From NCBI GenBank assembly GCA_049841135.1, contig JASGHK010000005.1, positions 1,054,001-1,118,000 of the forward strand: DNA of 64,000 nucleotides. Direction: 5' to 3'. Each line of letters opens with the position of its first letter. Position 1 is the stretch's first letter. Source of the DNA: JACRCT01 sp049841135 (GTDB taxonomy: Bacteria; Myxococcota; Myxococcia; Myxococcales; UBA5297). A program made the translations under genes and the position numbers. The notes beneath the pieces were generated by a model, which was not told the DNA's origin, did no database searches, and saw nothing but the letters and a program-made list of their open reading frames with translations. This document shows, in pieces, positions 27,705 to 37,566 of this stretch.

Positions 27705-28420
27705 AGAAGATGGCGACAAGCGGGCGCTAGGACTTTCGCCCGCTTGTCCGCCGCGTCGCGCGAATCGACCGCGCACTCCAGCGAGGCCGGCTGCAACCCG
27801 CTGATCGCCGTCCCCGGTGAATGAACGGCGCTCGGCCCGAGGCGGGCCGTGAGCCCCACCGGCGCCGAGAGCTCGGCTCCTGGAAGCTCCCCAGCTCGGG
27901 CCGCCCTCGAGGCGCACGCCAGGGAAGGGCCTGGCTCCCGAGGCATCAGTACGCACAGGCGCACGGGATGGTCATCGAGGCCGTAGACCGCCGACGGCGC
28001 ACACACCAGGGCGCCTCGGTCGCGGCATCGAGCCTCCCCTAGCCCTCGTCGACGTCGCGGCACGCGGCGACCACCTCCCGTCGCGCGCCCGGAGCCATTC
28101 GTGAAGCTCGCGATAGTGGCGAGCTCAGTGGACGTGTACGAGTAGCTGCGGAAGGCTTACAAGCTCGGGCGGCAGGATGGCGACGCGTTCGTGCTGGCGC
28201 AGCGAACGAGCTCGCTCGCGTTCTGGAACAGCTGATCGCACGCTCCTCCGGGGGCTGAAGCGCCTCGTCTCTGGTAACGGTGCCGCTGGCTCGGCGTAGC
28301 CAGCCCGCTCCTGGCGATGCTCCTCGCGGCTGTATCGCCTGTGCCCGTCAACGTGGACGCGAGTGCGCTCGACTCAACCGCTCTGGCCTGAGCGGCCCCA
28401 GGTCGGAGGTCGCAGCGCCG
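27705..28420. other. Long non-coding stretch
   Basis: About 716 bp with only short, poorly supported frames on both strands and several stops in each. No tRNA-like fold, repeat or known motif was seen. It separates the cupredoxin gene from the convergent secreted gene at 28421-29198. Confidence 0.45.
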
Positions 28421-29198
28421 TCAGTGGCCGCAGACCTGGGGGATCACGATTGATCCCTCCCACGCTGGCTGGCCCCCGAGCGTCACCGCGCCCTGCGCCG
28501 TGAAGCTCTCGCAGCTGGGGAAGTCGTCGCCGGGGAAGAAGGTCGCCGCAGCCTCCAGGCCCGCGCCGGCCGGAAGCGTCTGCGCGTCGCGGGTGCGCCG
28601 GCCGACCTTGAAGGTCGCCTTGAGCGCGCCGTCGGACTCGGGAGCCTTCTCGACGAGGATGGAGCAGTTGAGCTCGCGCACCAGCTTCGGCCGGGCCTGC
28701 TCGCCGTTGCCCGGGTAGAGCAGCCGCGTGCCGTCCGGAGCGTAGGAGGAGCAGCTCAAGCTCGCCTTCCCGATCGTCGAGGTCGACTTCGGGCACTCCT
28801 GGGCCACGGCCAGCCGGGTCTTCCCCAACGCGTCGAGCTTCCTCGTTGAAGACCTCGACGAGGAGATTGAACTTCTCGCAGGCCGGGAAGGCGGCGCCGG
28901 GCTCGAGCCGCAGCTGAAAGGCCGCCTGCCCGTTCTGGACCGGGCTCTCCGCCGAGACCGGCTGGCCCTCCGCCTCGCCCCAGACGGCCTTGAGCGTCGC
29001 GGTGATCGAGCCCTTCTGGCCCTTGAGCTGAAGCACGGTCAGCTGACAGTCGATCGCCCCGGGGACCTTGCCCTTCTTGGGCAACGCGCGTTCCTGCGAG
29101 GTGCAGCTGAGCTTGAGCGTGGGCGCTGCGGCCTCGGCGGTGGGGCAGACCAGAACGCAGGCGGCGAGGATGGAGAAGCTGAGAGAGAACGTCCGCAT
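28421..29198 (-). CDS. Secreted two-domain beta-sandwich-like protein, frameshifted at about 28838
   Basis: About 259 codons. The ATG at 29198 (MRTFSLSFSILAACVLVCPT) gives a signal peptide. Two related ~115-residue halves follow. Each begins with L-(K/S)-L-S-C, has a middle C and a G-x-x-(F/L)-x-x-x-x-x-F-P-x-C-E-x-F motif, and ends with a Cys, suggesting an internal duplication with one disulfide pattern per half. The halves meet at the frameshift: on the coding strand GAGGAAGCTCGAC should be GAGGAGCTCGAC, giving V-F-N-E-E-L-D-A-L-G-K-T-R-L. Family not recognised. Exported, no lipobox. Confidence 0.65.
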
Positions 29199-29270
29199 TG
29201 CGTCAGGCTAGCGCGGTTCGAGTCCCTCGGGGCGTTGCGTGGGGCTTGAATGCGTGGGGCTTGAATGGAC

Positions 29271-29852
29271 CTACAGAAGGCACGCGAAGACGACCCCCGT
29301 CTTCGCCGTCGCGCCGCAGACGAACGATTGCAGGGCCGCCAGCTCCGCCCGGTGGTCCGCGGGCAGGGCGGGCGAGTCGAGGACTACCCGGAGCCCATCT
29401 TTCATCCTCGAGAGGCCGTCGGGCGTGACTTCCCGCCACAGTCGCTCTCCTCTCCGCGGGAACGGCAAATCCGTGCAGGTGCCGGCGCGGCCGTTGATGA
29501 GATTGTCGAACCAGCGTTCGTCCATGAGCCGGCGCTGAACCTCGTCGAGGACCGCCCAGGACGGTCCCGCGCTGTCGCTCAGGCTGAGCGCGCCCCAGGA
29601 CGGGATGCAGGCCCGCACGACGAAGTCGATCAGCAGGTCGAGGTCCCGGGGGCTGACGCGCTTGGAGGAGAGGACTCGGTTTGCCACATCGCTAGCGGTA
29701 GCGACGGACTGGGGCGCGCCGCGGAAGAGGTCCTCGAGTTGCTGCCGGCTCGAGGAGCTGAGCGCGCTCGCCGCGTCGAGCTCGGTGAGAAGCGGGAGCA
29801 ACGTGCGGAAGCGGGCTCGGTCGAAGGGGTGGAAGACATGCTCACCTGCCAT
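29271..29852 (-). CDS. Hypothetical protein
   Basis: 193 residues. ATG 29852 (MAGEHVFHPFDRARFRTLLP) has GGAGG about 10 nt upstream, which decides the start over longer options. Mostly helical by composition, with conserved-looking aromatic pieces (DLLIDFVVRACIPSWG and RWFDNLINGRAGTC). No signal peptide, membrane span or known domain. It is transcribed toward the secreted gene at 29198 with a 72-bp gap and may be co-transcribed. Confidence 0.55.
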   Translation of the reverse strand: MAGEHVFHPFDRARFRTLLPLLTELDAASALSSSSRQQLEDLFRGAPQSVATASDVANRVLSSKRVSPRDLDLLIDFVVRACIPSWGALSLSDSAGPSWAVLDEVQRRLMDERWFDNLINGRAGTCTDLPFPRRGERLWREVTPDGLSRMKDGLRVVLDSPALPADHRAELAALQSFVCGATAKTGVVFACLL

Positions 29853-30053
29853 GACGTATTTGCCTCCGGGTCTCGGCGACTCTCGCCGTCGGGCGGGCTC
29901 GAATCTCGTCCCATTCTTCCATCGGGTCCATCGGGCCTTTGGACCTGCCGGCACTGCAGCATCTCTGCGGGGACTGCCGGTGGTTCCCCGCCCGGCCTTC
30001 TGGCAGGCTGTGGCTGCTCTTCCTACCCGCGGCAGCAGCGAGAGGGCCCCCTC

Positions 30054-30311
30054 ATGAAGAAGATCCTCTCGGAGATCGGCTTGCGCGGCGTGCTCGCCAT
30101 GATGGGCGGCATGGTCATGGTAGGCGTCAGCGCCTGTTACGGGCCGGTCCGTGCCACCCTCGCCGGCTGCTCCTCCCACTCGGACTGCGCGAGGGAGTAC
30201 GGCGCGGACTGGTACTGCGACAAGACGACCGGGCGGACCGACGGGAGGGGCGACTGCGAGGGTCGCCGGAACGTCGACGCCGGGACGGTGAGCCCCGACG
30301 CCGGGAAGTAG
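30054..30311 (+). CDS. Small lipoprotein
   Basis: 85 residues from ATG 30054. N-terminal basic residues (MKKILSEIGLRG) precede a hydrophobic core ending in V-G-V-S-A-C, a plausible lipobox at Cys28. The mature part has six Cys residues and ends in an Asp/Ala/Gly tail (VDAGTVSPDAGK), typical of this genome's lipoproteins. No known function. Convergent with the GH13 gene. Confidence 0.5.
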   Translation: MKKILSEIGLRGVLAMMGGMVMVGVSACYGPVRATLAGCSSHSDCAREYGADWYCDKTTGRTDGRGDCEGRRNVDAGTVSPDAGK

Positions 30312-30396
30312 CCCAAGACAGCAAACCATCGACGGCGGCGGCACTGGGAGCCAGGTGCCGACCATCGAGCCGGTCTTCTGAGCCGAGGGCCGTACG

Positions 30397-32367
30397 CTAC
30401 CGGGACAGCACGAGCACGCTGTACTTGCCCAGGTTCATCGCCCCGAAGTACGGCAGCCCGTCGCGCTCCACCGGCTGGGCGACGACCTGGGTCTGGCCCG
30501 CGCCGAAGTCGTCGCCGTACTTGAGGTCGTCGCTGTCCACGCGCACGTGCCACGTCCCCGGGCTCGGCAAGCCGACGTCGTAGCGCGGGTAGTGCGTGCC
30601 GGCGAAGTTGGCCACGACCACCACCTCGCCCTGCCCGTCGGCGCAGCGCCGCCGATAGGCGATGACCTTGGCGCCGGTGTTGACGTGCGTGACCTCCACC
30701 GTGGGGCAGGTCAGCCCCGCGGAGACGCCGTCGGCGTTGCGCCGCAGCCGGATGAGGTCCCGGTAGAAGCCCTCGACCTTGCGGTAGGTCTGCTCCTTCG
30801 ACCAGTCGAGCGGCGGCGGCGGGTCGGTGAAGCCGCCCCGCTCCAAGAGCTCCTGCCCCATGAACAGCATCGGCACGCCCGGCGCGGTCAGGACCAGGGC
30901 GGCGCCCAACATGCTCCGCTTGCGCGCCGCCCAGCTCCCGGGTCCTTGGGGTCGATCTTCTGGGGAAGACGCACGCTGCCGTTGCCGTCGACGTCGTGGT
31001 TATCGGTGTAGATGACCCGCTGGAACGGGTCGCCGTTGTAGGTCCCGCGCAGCGCATTGGCGACCACGTCCACGTCGCGAGCGGCGTCGTTGGCGGCCAC
31101 CAGTTGATCGTTGATCCGGTAATTGAACGCGTCCCACTGCGTGTCGAACCCGAAGCCGTCCTGGTCGGCCGGGCGCGTCAGGTAGTCCCAGCCCTTGAGG
31201 TCCTCGGCGATGGACAGGGCCCCGAACGCGCGGGTGAGCGCCGTGGCCTGCTGCAGGAGCGCCTTGCCGCCCGGGGCGTCGCCGTTGCCGTCGTTGGCGC
31301 GGATGTTGGAGGTCGAGTCCCAGCGGAAGCCGTCGACGCGGTACTCGCCGAGGCAGAGCGTCACCGAGTCGAGGATGAAGCGCGCCACCTCGGGCGAGGC
31401 GTAGTTCGGGCGCGGTCCCCACGGCGTCTGCGCCCAGTCGCCGGCCGGGAAGAAGTAGAGTCCCGCGCTCCCCGGGCACTCGCCGTCGAAGCAGTACAGC
31501 GGCGCGCCCGGCCAGCTGTCGTAGTGGTTGTAGACCACGTCGAGCAGCACCGCGATGCCGCGCCCGTGCGCTTCGTCGACCAGGCGCCGCAGCTCGTCGG
31601 GCGTGCCGTAGAGCGGGTTGGGAGCGAAGTAGCCCTGCGGGTTGTAGCCCCAGCCGCGGCTGGGGAAGTGGTTCACCGGCATCAGCTCGATGGCGTTCAC
31701 GCCCAGGTCGGCCAGGTGGTCCAGGCGGGCCGTCACCGCCTCGAACGTCCCGGCGCCGACGTCGTCCTTCCCGGCGTAGCCCGCGACGTGCATCTCGTAG
31801 ACGACCAACTCCTCGCGCCGCGGGCGGGTGAACTCGTGCTTCCAGGCATAGGCGGAGGGATCCACCACCACCGAGCTTCCCGTCTTTGACCTGCCGCCCG
31901 CGCGGGTCGATCCGGCGGAGCAGATCGGCGCCGTGCTCGAGCCAGAACCGGTACTCCTCGCCCACCTGCACGCCTTCGACCCGAGCGCCGTACCAGCCGC
32001 CGTCGTGAGCGAGCAACGGGATCCGCCCCGCGTCCGCCGTCTCCGCGCCCAGCGAAACCGAGGCCTTGGAGGCGTTGGGCGCCCAGACCCTGAACTCCAC
32101 CCCGCCGTCGTAGAGCGTGGCTCCACCGACGGGCTCGAGCACCCGCGCGTCAGGTGGTTCATGTGCGTCGAGGGACTCGGTAGCCGCGTCGTCCGCCGAC
32201 ATCGCCGCGTCCAAGGGCGTCGCCGCGTCGAGCGCCAGGACCGTCGCATCGGTGGGCCCACCGTCGTGCAAGGTCTCCGCAGCGTCCGGCGACTTTGGGT
32301 CGACCGGGCCGACCGCGTTCGAGCAGGCACCGAGGAGCACTGCGACCAGCAGTTGCAGCAAGCGCAT
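30397..32367 (-). CDS. GH13 alpha-amylase-family lipoprotein, two frameshifts
   Basis: About 656 codons. The signal peptide ends in L-L-G-A-C (lipoprotein), followed by a long D-A-A-T-P-L-D-A-A linker. It has a CBM48-like early beta domain (FRVWAPNASKASVSL) and a GH13 barrel with region I D-V-V-Y-N-H, region II G-F-R-W-D-S-T (nucleophile Asp), region III I-A-E-D-L-K-G (acid Glu) and region IV Y-T-D-N-H-D. It resembles trehalohydrolase/branching-type members more than simple amylases, but the specificity is open. Breaks are at 31873-31879 (GGGAAGCTCGG for GGGAGCTCGG on the coding strand) and near 30932, where one base is missing before AGCT so that the frame can pass into S-M-L-G-A-A-L-V-L-T-A-P-G-V-P-M-L-F. 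Secreted glucan processing. Confidence 0.8.
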
Positions 32368-32410
32368 GGCCGACTCCGATCGTCGTCCTCACTCCGGACG
32401 TCCCCCGGCG

Positions 32411-34018
32411 CTACACGCGCGAGGCAGCCGAAACTTTCCTGGGAGCGAGGCCCGCCCTGCGACGAGTCGCTGCTGCTGGGGCGATCGATCTGGGTGAGGC
32501 GTTTGGCGCGGCCGGATCCCAAGGCAGGGTCAGCTCCTCGAGGTGTGCGAAGGGTTCGCCGCACAGCCGGCCCACAAGGTGGCGGTCGACTTTGGTGTAG
32601 CCCAGAGACAGGCGCCGCAGCCGGCGCAAGAGCGGGCTGGCCCGGAGGGCGTCGAACAGCCTGCGCGAGGTCGTCAGGGTCGGACCTTGGACCTCGAGGC
32701 GTTCGAGGCGCGGGGCAGTTTGCAGATTCGCGAGCGGGGCGAGCTTCGCCGCGAGCAGATCGAGCGCGTCGGGGACCTCGGCGCGGACTGAGAGGACCAG
32801 CTCGCGGAGGTTCGGGAAGACCCCCGGCGCCAGCAGCGCGAGCAGGTCGTCGCGCGAGTAGGCAGTCCACTCGAAGCGCTCCAGCCGCGCCAGCGGGTCG
32901 AGCCCGCCCACCAGCCGGATTCCGCGCGCCGCGAGCCGGCGAAGCCGCGGCATGGAGTCCAGGAGCGCGCCGTCCATCGCCAGGGCACCCTCCTCCTCGC
33001 CTTCGCTCCAGGGGAACTGCAGATCGAGCGAGCGCAGGCAGCGGGCGAAGCGCGCACCGGCGAGCCGGACCAGCACGTCGGGCGGAGCGCGGCGCTGCGG
33101 CCACGGAAGCTCCTCGTGGTACGAGAGCTCGAATGAGAGGTCGAGCGTGTGCATGAGGCGCAGCGCGGGCGCCGCGAGGAAGGCGCCGTAGACCGCTTCG
33201 TGCCTTTCGAAGGGCACGCGCAAGGTGCAGGCGCGGACGAAACCGGCGCGCCAGTCGACGTCCTGCAGGGACTCGACGAGCAGGCCGCTCTTGGGGCCCA
33301 GGAGCGGCCCGAGGATCTTGCCGCGCTCCTGGGCCGCGTCACCGCGCGAGCCGCCGCGCTCGGCCTCGATGAGGGCGCAGCGGGGGTCGCCCTGCTCCAG
33401 GATCCAGTCCTCGAGCACCGCCCAGCGCGCGGCGTCGCCGGGGGCCTCGGCCACGTGCTCCTCGAGAGCGGGGTTCTCGGCGATGGGGCGGCGGTTGGGA
33501 GCCTTGCGGACGGGCTTCGGCTCTGCAGCCGCGAACTGGGAGAGCGCAAAGCCCTGCGCCATGAGCTTCGCGATGGCCGCGTCGCGCTTGCGCACCGCAG
33601 CGGCCGGGGAGCCGCAGGACTCGCTGGTGGGCTCGGCCTCGGCTTCGCGCCCGACCGGGCCCTCCGCGGTCAGGAGGTCCCCACCGGAGGCCTCGAGCCA
33701 GACGAACCGCCGGCGCTTGGGGTGGACGAACAGGAAGCGCGGGCTCTCGCCGAGCGGGCGAGCCTTGGCGAGCGAGCGCGTGCGGGCCGCCTCGGCGTCG
33801 CGGGGAGCGCTCTCGTCGATCACGGCGCGGTAACCCCGCTCGCGCCGCTTGAGGATCTGCGCGTCGAGCTCCTTCTGCGCCTCGGCCTCGCTCGCGAACT
33901 CCAAGGTCTTCTTCTGGCCGGCGGTGCCGATGCGGCCCCAGTGGACGAGGACCTTCGTGCCCTCCCGCTCCACCCGGTAGAACTTGCGGCTCGTCCCTTC
34001 CTCGAACTCGAAGAGCAT
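32411..34018 (-). CDS. WGR-domain plus TIGR02996-type protein
   Basis: 535 residues, intact. ATG 34018 begins MLFEFEEGTSRKFYRVEREG, leading into a WGR domain (VLVHWGRIGTAGQ, residues ~25-75), a fold found in PARPs and many small bacterial proteins and thought to bind nucleic acid. A Lys/Arg linker follows. A repeat-companion region comes around residues 200-260 (WAVLEDWILEQGDPRCALIE). Then come ~270 residues of LRR-like L-x-x-L strands. WGR plus LRR-like repeats is a recurrent myxobacterial arrangement. No signal peptide, so cytoplasmic. It sits between the two secreted glycoside hydrolase genes but is probably unrelated to them. Confidence 0.8.
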   Translation of the reverse strand: MLFEFEEGTSRKFYRVEREGTKVLVHWGRIGTAGQKKTLEFASEAEAQKELDAQILKRRERGYRAVIDESAPRDAEAARTRSLAKARPLGESPRFLFVHPKRRRFVWLEASGGDLLTAEGPVGREAEAEPTSESCGSPAAAVRKRDAAIAKLMAQGFALSQFAAAEPKPVRKAPNRRPIAENPALEEHVAEAPGDAARWAVLEDWILEQGDPRCALIEAERGGSRGDAAQERGKILGPLLGPKSGLLVESLQDVDWRAGFVRACTLRVPFERHEAVYGAFLAAPALRLMHTLDLSFELSYHEELPWPQRRAPPDVLVRLAGARFARCLRSLDLQFPWSEGEEEGALAMDGALLDSMPRLRRLAARGIRLVGGLDPLARLERFEWTAYSRDDLLALLAPGVFPNLRELVLSVRAEVPDALDLLAAKLAPLANLQTAPRLERLEVQGPTLTTSRRLFDALRASPLLRRLRRLSLGYTKVDRHLVGRLCGEPFAHLEELTLPWDPAAPNASPRSIAPAAATRRRAGLAPRKVSAASRV

Positions 34019-34150
34019 GACGCCAAGACTATCCGACGCGGTCGCTGGCGTCGGGCCATCTGCCTTGGCTTGCCCAGCGCGAGCCCGCGTCCTCCTTGCC
34101 TCGCCAGAGGGCGACCGCGCACAATCGCTCCCCATCCAAGGGAGAGCCCC

Positions 34151-36964
34151 ATGAGAGCAGTCACGCCGAGCGCCTTGCTGGTCGCGTTGAACCTCTTCCT
34201 TCTGGCGGGGTGCGACGAGCCCATCACCTCGCCCGACACCGGCAAGAGCACGCGGCGCGACGCCGGGCCGCGTGCAGACGCGCAGACACCGAAGCCAGAC
34301 GGCGCCGTCCTCGATCCCGCCGACGCTGGATCCTCGGACGCGGAGACCTCTCTCGACGCCGCTCCCTCCGGGCCCGACGCCGCTCCCGCTGGCCCCGACG
34401 CCGCCATGCTCCCCGACGACGGTGGCTCTCTCTACGATCCCGCGAAGCTCGACGGGTGCCTGGAGGCGACGGGCGGCGGCACCGTGGCGACCGGAGCCTT
34501 CGCCGACGGCACCGAGCAGGCCTCGGTCTCCATCACCGCCTCCGGCTGCCGGCGCACCTACAGCCTGCAGACCAACATCGCGGTGAGGGACAACTTCCCG
34601 GCCAACCCCCGGAGCTTCAGCGAGCCGGCCACCTGGCCGACGGTGCGCACCAAGAACGACCTCTTCGACGCCCTCTACGCCATGGCGCTGGAAGAGGTCG
34701 GCGAGGACTCGGTCGACAAGATCGTCGACACCGCGTTCAACGGCGGCAACCCGCTGGACTGCCCCGCTGGCGGCTGCTTCCAGACCGGGCGCAAGTGGCC
34801 CTACGTCTGGACCCGCGACACCTCGTTCTCGGTCGACCTCGGCCTCTCCCCGCTGGATCCCACCCGCGCGCGCAACTCGCTGGAGTTCAAGCTCTCGGAG
34901 CGGCGCTCGGGCGGCGACCTGCAGATCGTCCAGGACACCGGCACCGGCGGCAGCTACCCCATGTCCAGCGATCGCGTGGTCTGGGCGCTGGGCGCCGCGG
35001 AGCTGCTCAAGTACCTGGACGGGACCGAGCGCACCAACTTCCGCGACCGCGCCTACGAGGCCATCAAGAACACCGTGGAGCACGACCGCAAGGTCGTCTT
35101 CGACGAGAGCGACGGCCTCTACCGCGGCGAGACCAGCTTCCTCGACTGGCGCGAGCAGACCTACGCCAACTGGACCGCCGCCGACACCGTGCACATCGGC
35201 ATGTCCAAGGCGCTCTCGACCAACGTGCTGCACCTGGAGGCGCTGCGCACCGCCGCCGCGCTCGCGTCCGAGAAGAGCGACGGAGCCGCCTACAACCGCT
35301 ACCAGGGCTGGGCGAGCGCGCTCCAGACCGCCATCCACACCAAGTTCTGGATCGGCGCCGAGAAGCTCTACGGCTCCTACACCGGGACCTTCCTCGATCC
35401 CGCGACGCACCAGCGCTACGACCTCCTGGGCGAGGCGCTGGCGGTGCTCGCCGGAGTGCCCGATGCCGCGCAGGCCTCGAGCATCCTCGCCAGCTACCCC
35501 CACGCCGGGAAGGGCCCGCCGGTCATCTGGCCGCAGCAGCAGGACACCGCCATCTACCACAACCGCTCCATCTGGCCCTTCGTCACCGCCTACTGGCTGA
35601 AGGCCGCCAAGGCCGTACGCAACGACCAGGTCGCCGACAAGGCCGTCTGGTCGCTGATGCGCGGCGCGGCCCTCAACCTCTCGAACATGGAGAACTTCGA
35701 GCTGGTCACCGGCAAGAACTGCCTCGAGGAGAACGGCAAGGCCTGCGAGGACTGGAGCCCGGGGGTGACCTCGGGGCCCAAGGTCAACTCGCAGCGCCAG
35801 CTCTGGTCGGTCGCCGGCTACCTCTCCATGGTGCACGACGTCGTCTTCGGCCTGGAGGCGAGCCGCGACGGCGTGCGCTTCCAGCCCTACCTCACGCGCA
35901 ACCTGCGCAACACCCTGTTCGCCAACGCCGACACCCTGGTGCTCAACCAGTTCCCGTACAAGGGCAAGAAGATCACCGTGGTGGTGGTGCTGCCGCCCAA
36001 GTCCGCGGCCACCACCGGCGCCTACTCCGTCGCCCGCGTCCTCCTGAACGGCAAGCCGGTCGGGGAAGGGTTCATCGGCCCCAGCGCGCTCGCGGCGGCG
36101 AACATGGTCGAGGTGTACCTCGCCGAGAACCCCGAGGCGGCGAGCGCGATGAAGACCGTGGACCCCAGCGACTACCGCCGGCTCTACGGCCCCAAGACCC
36201 CCGAGCTGACGGGCATCGCCGCCGACGCCGGCCTGGTCAAGCTGACCTTCAACACCGGCACCGAGTCGGCCTCCGACGTCTCCTTCGATGTCTTCCGCGA
36301 CGGAGTGGAGGTCGCCTCCAACCTGCCCGGCTCCACCACCACCTGGAGCGACCCCGCCTCCGGGTCCCTCGGCAACCGCACCTACTGCTACGCGGTGGCG
36401 ACCCGCTTCACCGTCTCCGGCAACCGCTCCCAGCACTCGGCGCCGCAGTGCTACTGGGGCACCAACTCGGTTCGCGTCCAGACCTGGGACCCGAGCAGCG
36501 CGAGCTATGTCGTCGTCGGCGGCGAGAAGATCCTCAACCACGGCCGCTGGCACTACCAGAACTGGGGCGACGCCGGGCACAGCCTGACCATCGAGAACGT
36601 GCGCCCCAGCATCTCCGGGCGGCACCTGGTGCAGACGACCGAGGGCAACGGCGGGCGGATCAACACCGGCATCACCTGTGCGGTGAAGCGGGTCACCGTC
36701 GAGGAGTCCGGCGGCGCGGTCGTGGCCAGGGGCTACCTGACCATGCCCCACCTCGGCGACTGGGAGAGCTGGAAGGGCTCCAACTTCTTCCCGGTGACCC
36801 TCGACGCGTCGAAGACCTACCGCATCCGCATCGACAACGACGACGCGTCGGTCAACATGTCCTTCTTCAGCCACTTCAGCACCTACAACTCCACCGGCGG
36901 GAGCAGCGGGACCTTCAACCGCACCAACCTCGCCGACGTGAAGCTGCTGGCGATCGGGCAGTAG
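34151..36964 (+). CDS. Six-hairpin glycosidase-like lipoprotein with FN3-like and C-terminal beta domains
   Basis: 937 residues. ATG 34151 is followed by a signal peptide ending L-L-A-G-C and a ~75-residue D-A-G-P-D-A-A-linker. The catalytic part (residues ~130-640) has the look of alpha/alpha six-hairpin glycosidases: W-P-Y-V-W-T-R-D-T-S near residue 216 and a later Y-H-N-R-S-I-W-P-F. Amylo-1,6-glucosidase/GH15-like or rhamnosidase-like activity is possible. An FN3-like module (~680-770) and a terminal beta-sandwich (~780-937) follow and may bind glycans. It is divergent from the WGR gene and lies close to the GH13 lipoprotein, suggesting joint extracellular polysaccharide use. Confidence 0.7.
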   Translation: MRAVTPSALLVALNLFLLAGCDEPITSPDTGKSTRRDAGPRADAQTPKPDGAVLDPADAGSSDAETSLDAAPSGPDAAPAGPDAAMLPDDGGSLYDPAKLDGCLEATGGGTVATGAFADGTEQASVSITASGCRRTYSLQTNIAVRDNFPANPRSFSEPATWPTVRTKNDLFDALYAMALEEVGEDSVDKIVDTAFNGGNPLDCPAGGCFQTGRKWPYVWTRDTSFSVDLGLSPLDPTRARNSLEFKLSERRSGGDLQIVQDTGTGGSYPMSSDRVVWALGAAELLKYLDGTERTNFRDRAYEAIKNTVEHDRKVVFDESDGLYRGETSFLDWREQTYANWTAADTVHIGMSKALSTNVLHLEALRTAAALASEKSDGAAYNRYQGWASALQTAIHTKFWIGAEKLYGSYTGTFLDPATHQRYDLLGEALAVLAGVPDAAQASSILASYPHAGKGPPVIWPQQQDTAIYHNRSIWPFVTAYWLKAAKAVRNDQVADKAVWSLMRGAALNLSNMENFELVTGKNCLEENGKACEDWSPGVTSGPKVNSQRQLWSVAGYLSMVHDVVFGLEASRDGVRFQPYLTRNLRNTLFANADTLVLNQFPYKGKKITVVVVLPPKSAATTGAYSVARVLLNGKPVGEGFIGPSALAAANMVEVYLAENPEAASAMKTVDPSDYRRLYGPKTPELTGIAADAGLVKLTFNTGTESASDVSFDVFRDGVEVASNLPGSTTTWSDPASGSLGNRTYCYAVATRFTVSGNRSQHSAPQCYWGTNSVRVQTWDPSSASYVVVGGEKILNHGRWHYQNWGDAGHSLTIENVRPSISGRHLVQTTEGNGGRINTGITCAVKRVTVEESGGAVVARGYLTMPHLGDWESWKGSNFFPVTLDASKTYRIRIDNDDASVNMSFFSHFSTYNSTGGSSGTFNRTNLADVKLLAIGQ

Positions 36965-36980
36965 GCGGCCCTCCCCCCTG

Positions 36981-37005
36981 CCCCCTCCCAAACAGCGGGA
37001 GGGGG
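36981..37005. terminator. Perfect 9-bp hairpin between convergent genes
   Basis: CCCCCTCCC-AAACAGC-GGGAGGGGG, followed by TTCGT. It lies between the glycosidase-like gene and the minus-strand gene at 37074-37448. Likely terminates from both sides. Confidence 0.6.
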
Positions 37006-37073
37006 TTCGTGGGTTGCCTTCGGCGGCCTTGGCCGGAGCTCTTCGGCGTCAACACAGACCCAACGCTCGCGGC

Positions 37074-37448
37074 TCACCCGACCCGCGTGAGCGAGGTCAG
37101 CTCGTTGCTGCCATGCCTCACGTCGAAGCTCGCGCGGATCTCGTCCCCTTCCTTGATCTCGCTCGCCGAGCTGACACCGTCCAATCGGGTTCTGTCCTGC
37201 AGCTCCAAGGGGATAGCTGCGCCCCGGTCGAAGATGGTGACCGTCGTGCCGGTCCTCTTCACCACCGTCCCCGAGACCTCGCACTTCCACTTCGCCAGCC
37301 GGTCCTTCGGTATCGGAGCCCCGTAGCGCACGCTCGGCCCCGCGAGGATCGGAGCCCCGCAGTCGCAGCTGTTGCCGCGCGCCTGGGCGGCCCCGCCCAT
37401 CAGCCCCATGAGCGCCAGCCCCGCCAGCGCACCTGCCAGAAGTCTCAT
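37074..37448 (-). CDS. Small secreted protein, OB-like
   Basis: 124 residues. ATG 37448 begins a signal peptide (MRLLAGALAGLALMGLMGGA, cleavage near A-Q-A-R). The mature part has a C-x-C pair (S-C-D-C-G-A-P) and a beta-rich core (K-C-E-V-S-G-T-V-V-K-R-T-G-T-T-V-T-I), reminiscent of small OB-fold or NfeD-like barrels, but no confident family. Intact. The kinase-WD40 gene begins upstream on the same strand and ends 118 bp away. Confidence 0.6.
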   Translation of the reverse strand: MRLLAGALAGLALMGLMGGAAQARGNSCDCGAPILAGPSVRYGAPIPKDRLAKWKCEVSGTVVKRTGTTVTIFDRGAAIPLELQDRTRLDGVSSASEIKEGDEIRASFDVRHGSNELTSLTRVG

Positions 37449-37566
37449 CGCCCTCAACCTCCGACTCACTGGTGTGACCGGCGCGAGCCCATGGGAAGTC
37501 TCGCTCGGCCGCGGCTGGGAGCCGCCAAGCGCGGGGCCTTCTCGAGGTGCCCGAAGCCCGCCTTTC

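Noticed and set aside
27756..28370. Small open frames in the long gap after the cupredoxin gene
   Set aside because: Short, overlapping on both strands, no ribosome site and no recognisable protein features.
29205..29240. GGTTCGAGTCC-like T-loop near 29217
   Set aside because: The flanking bases do not form a T-stem and no acceptor or anticodon arm fits around it, so no tRNA is called.
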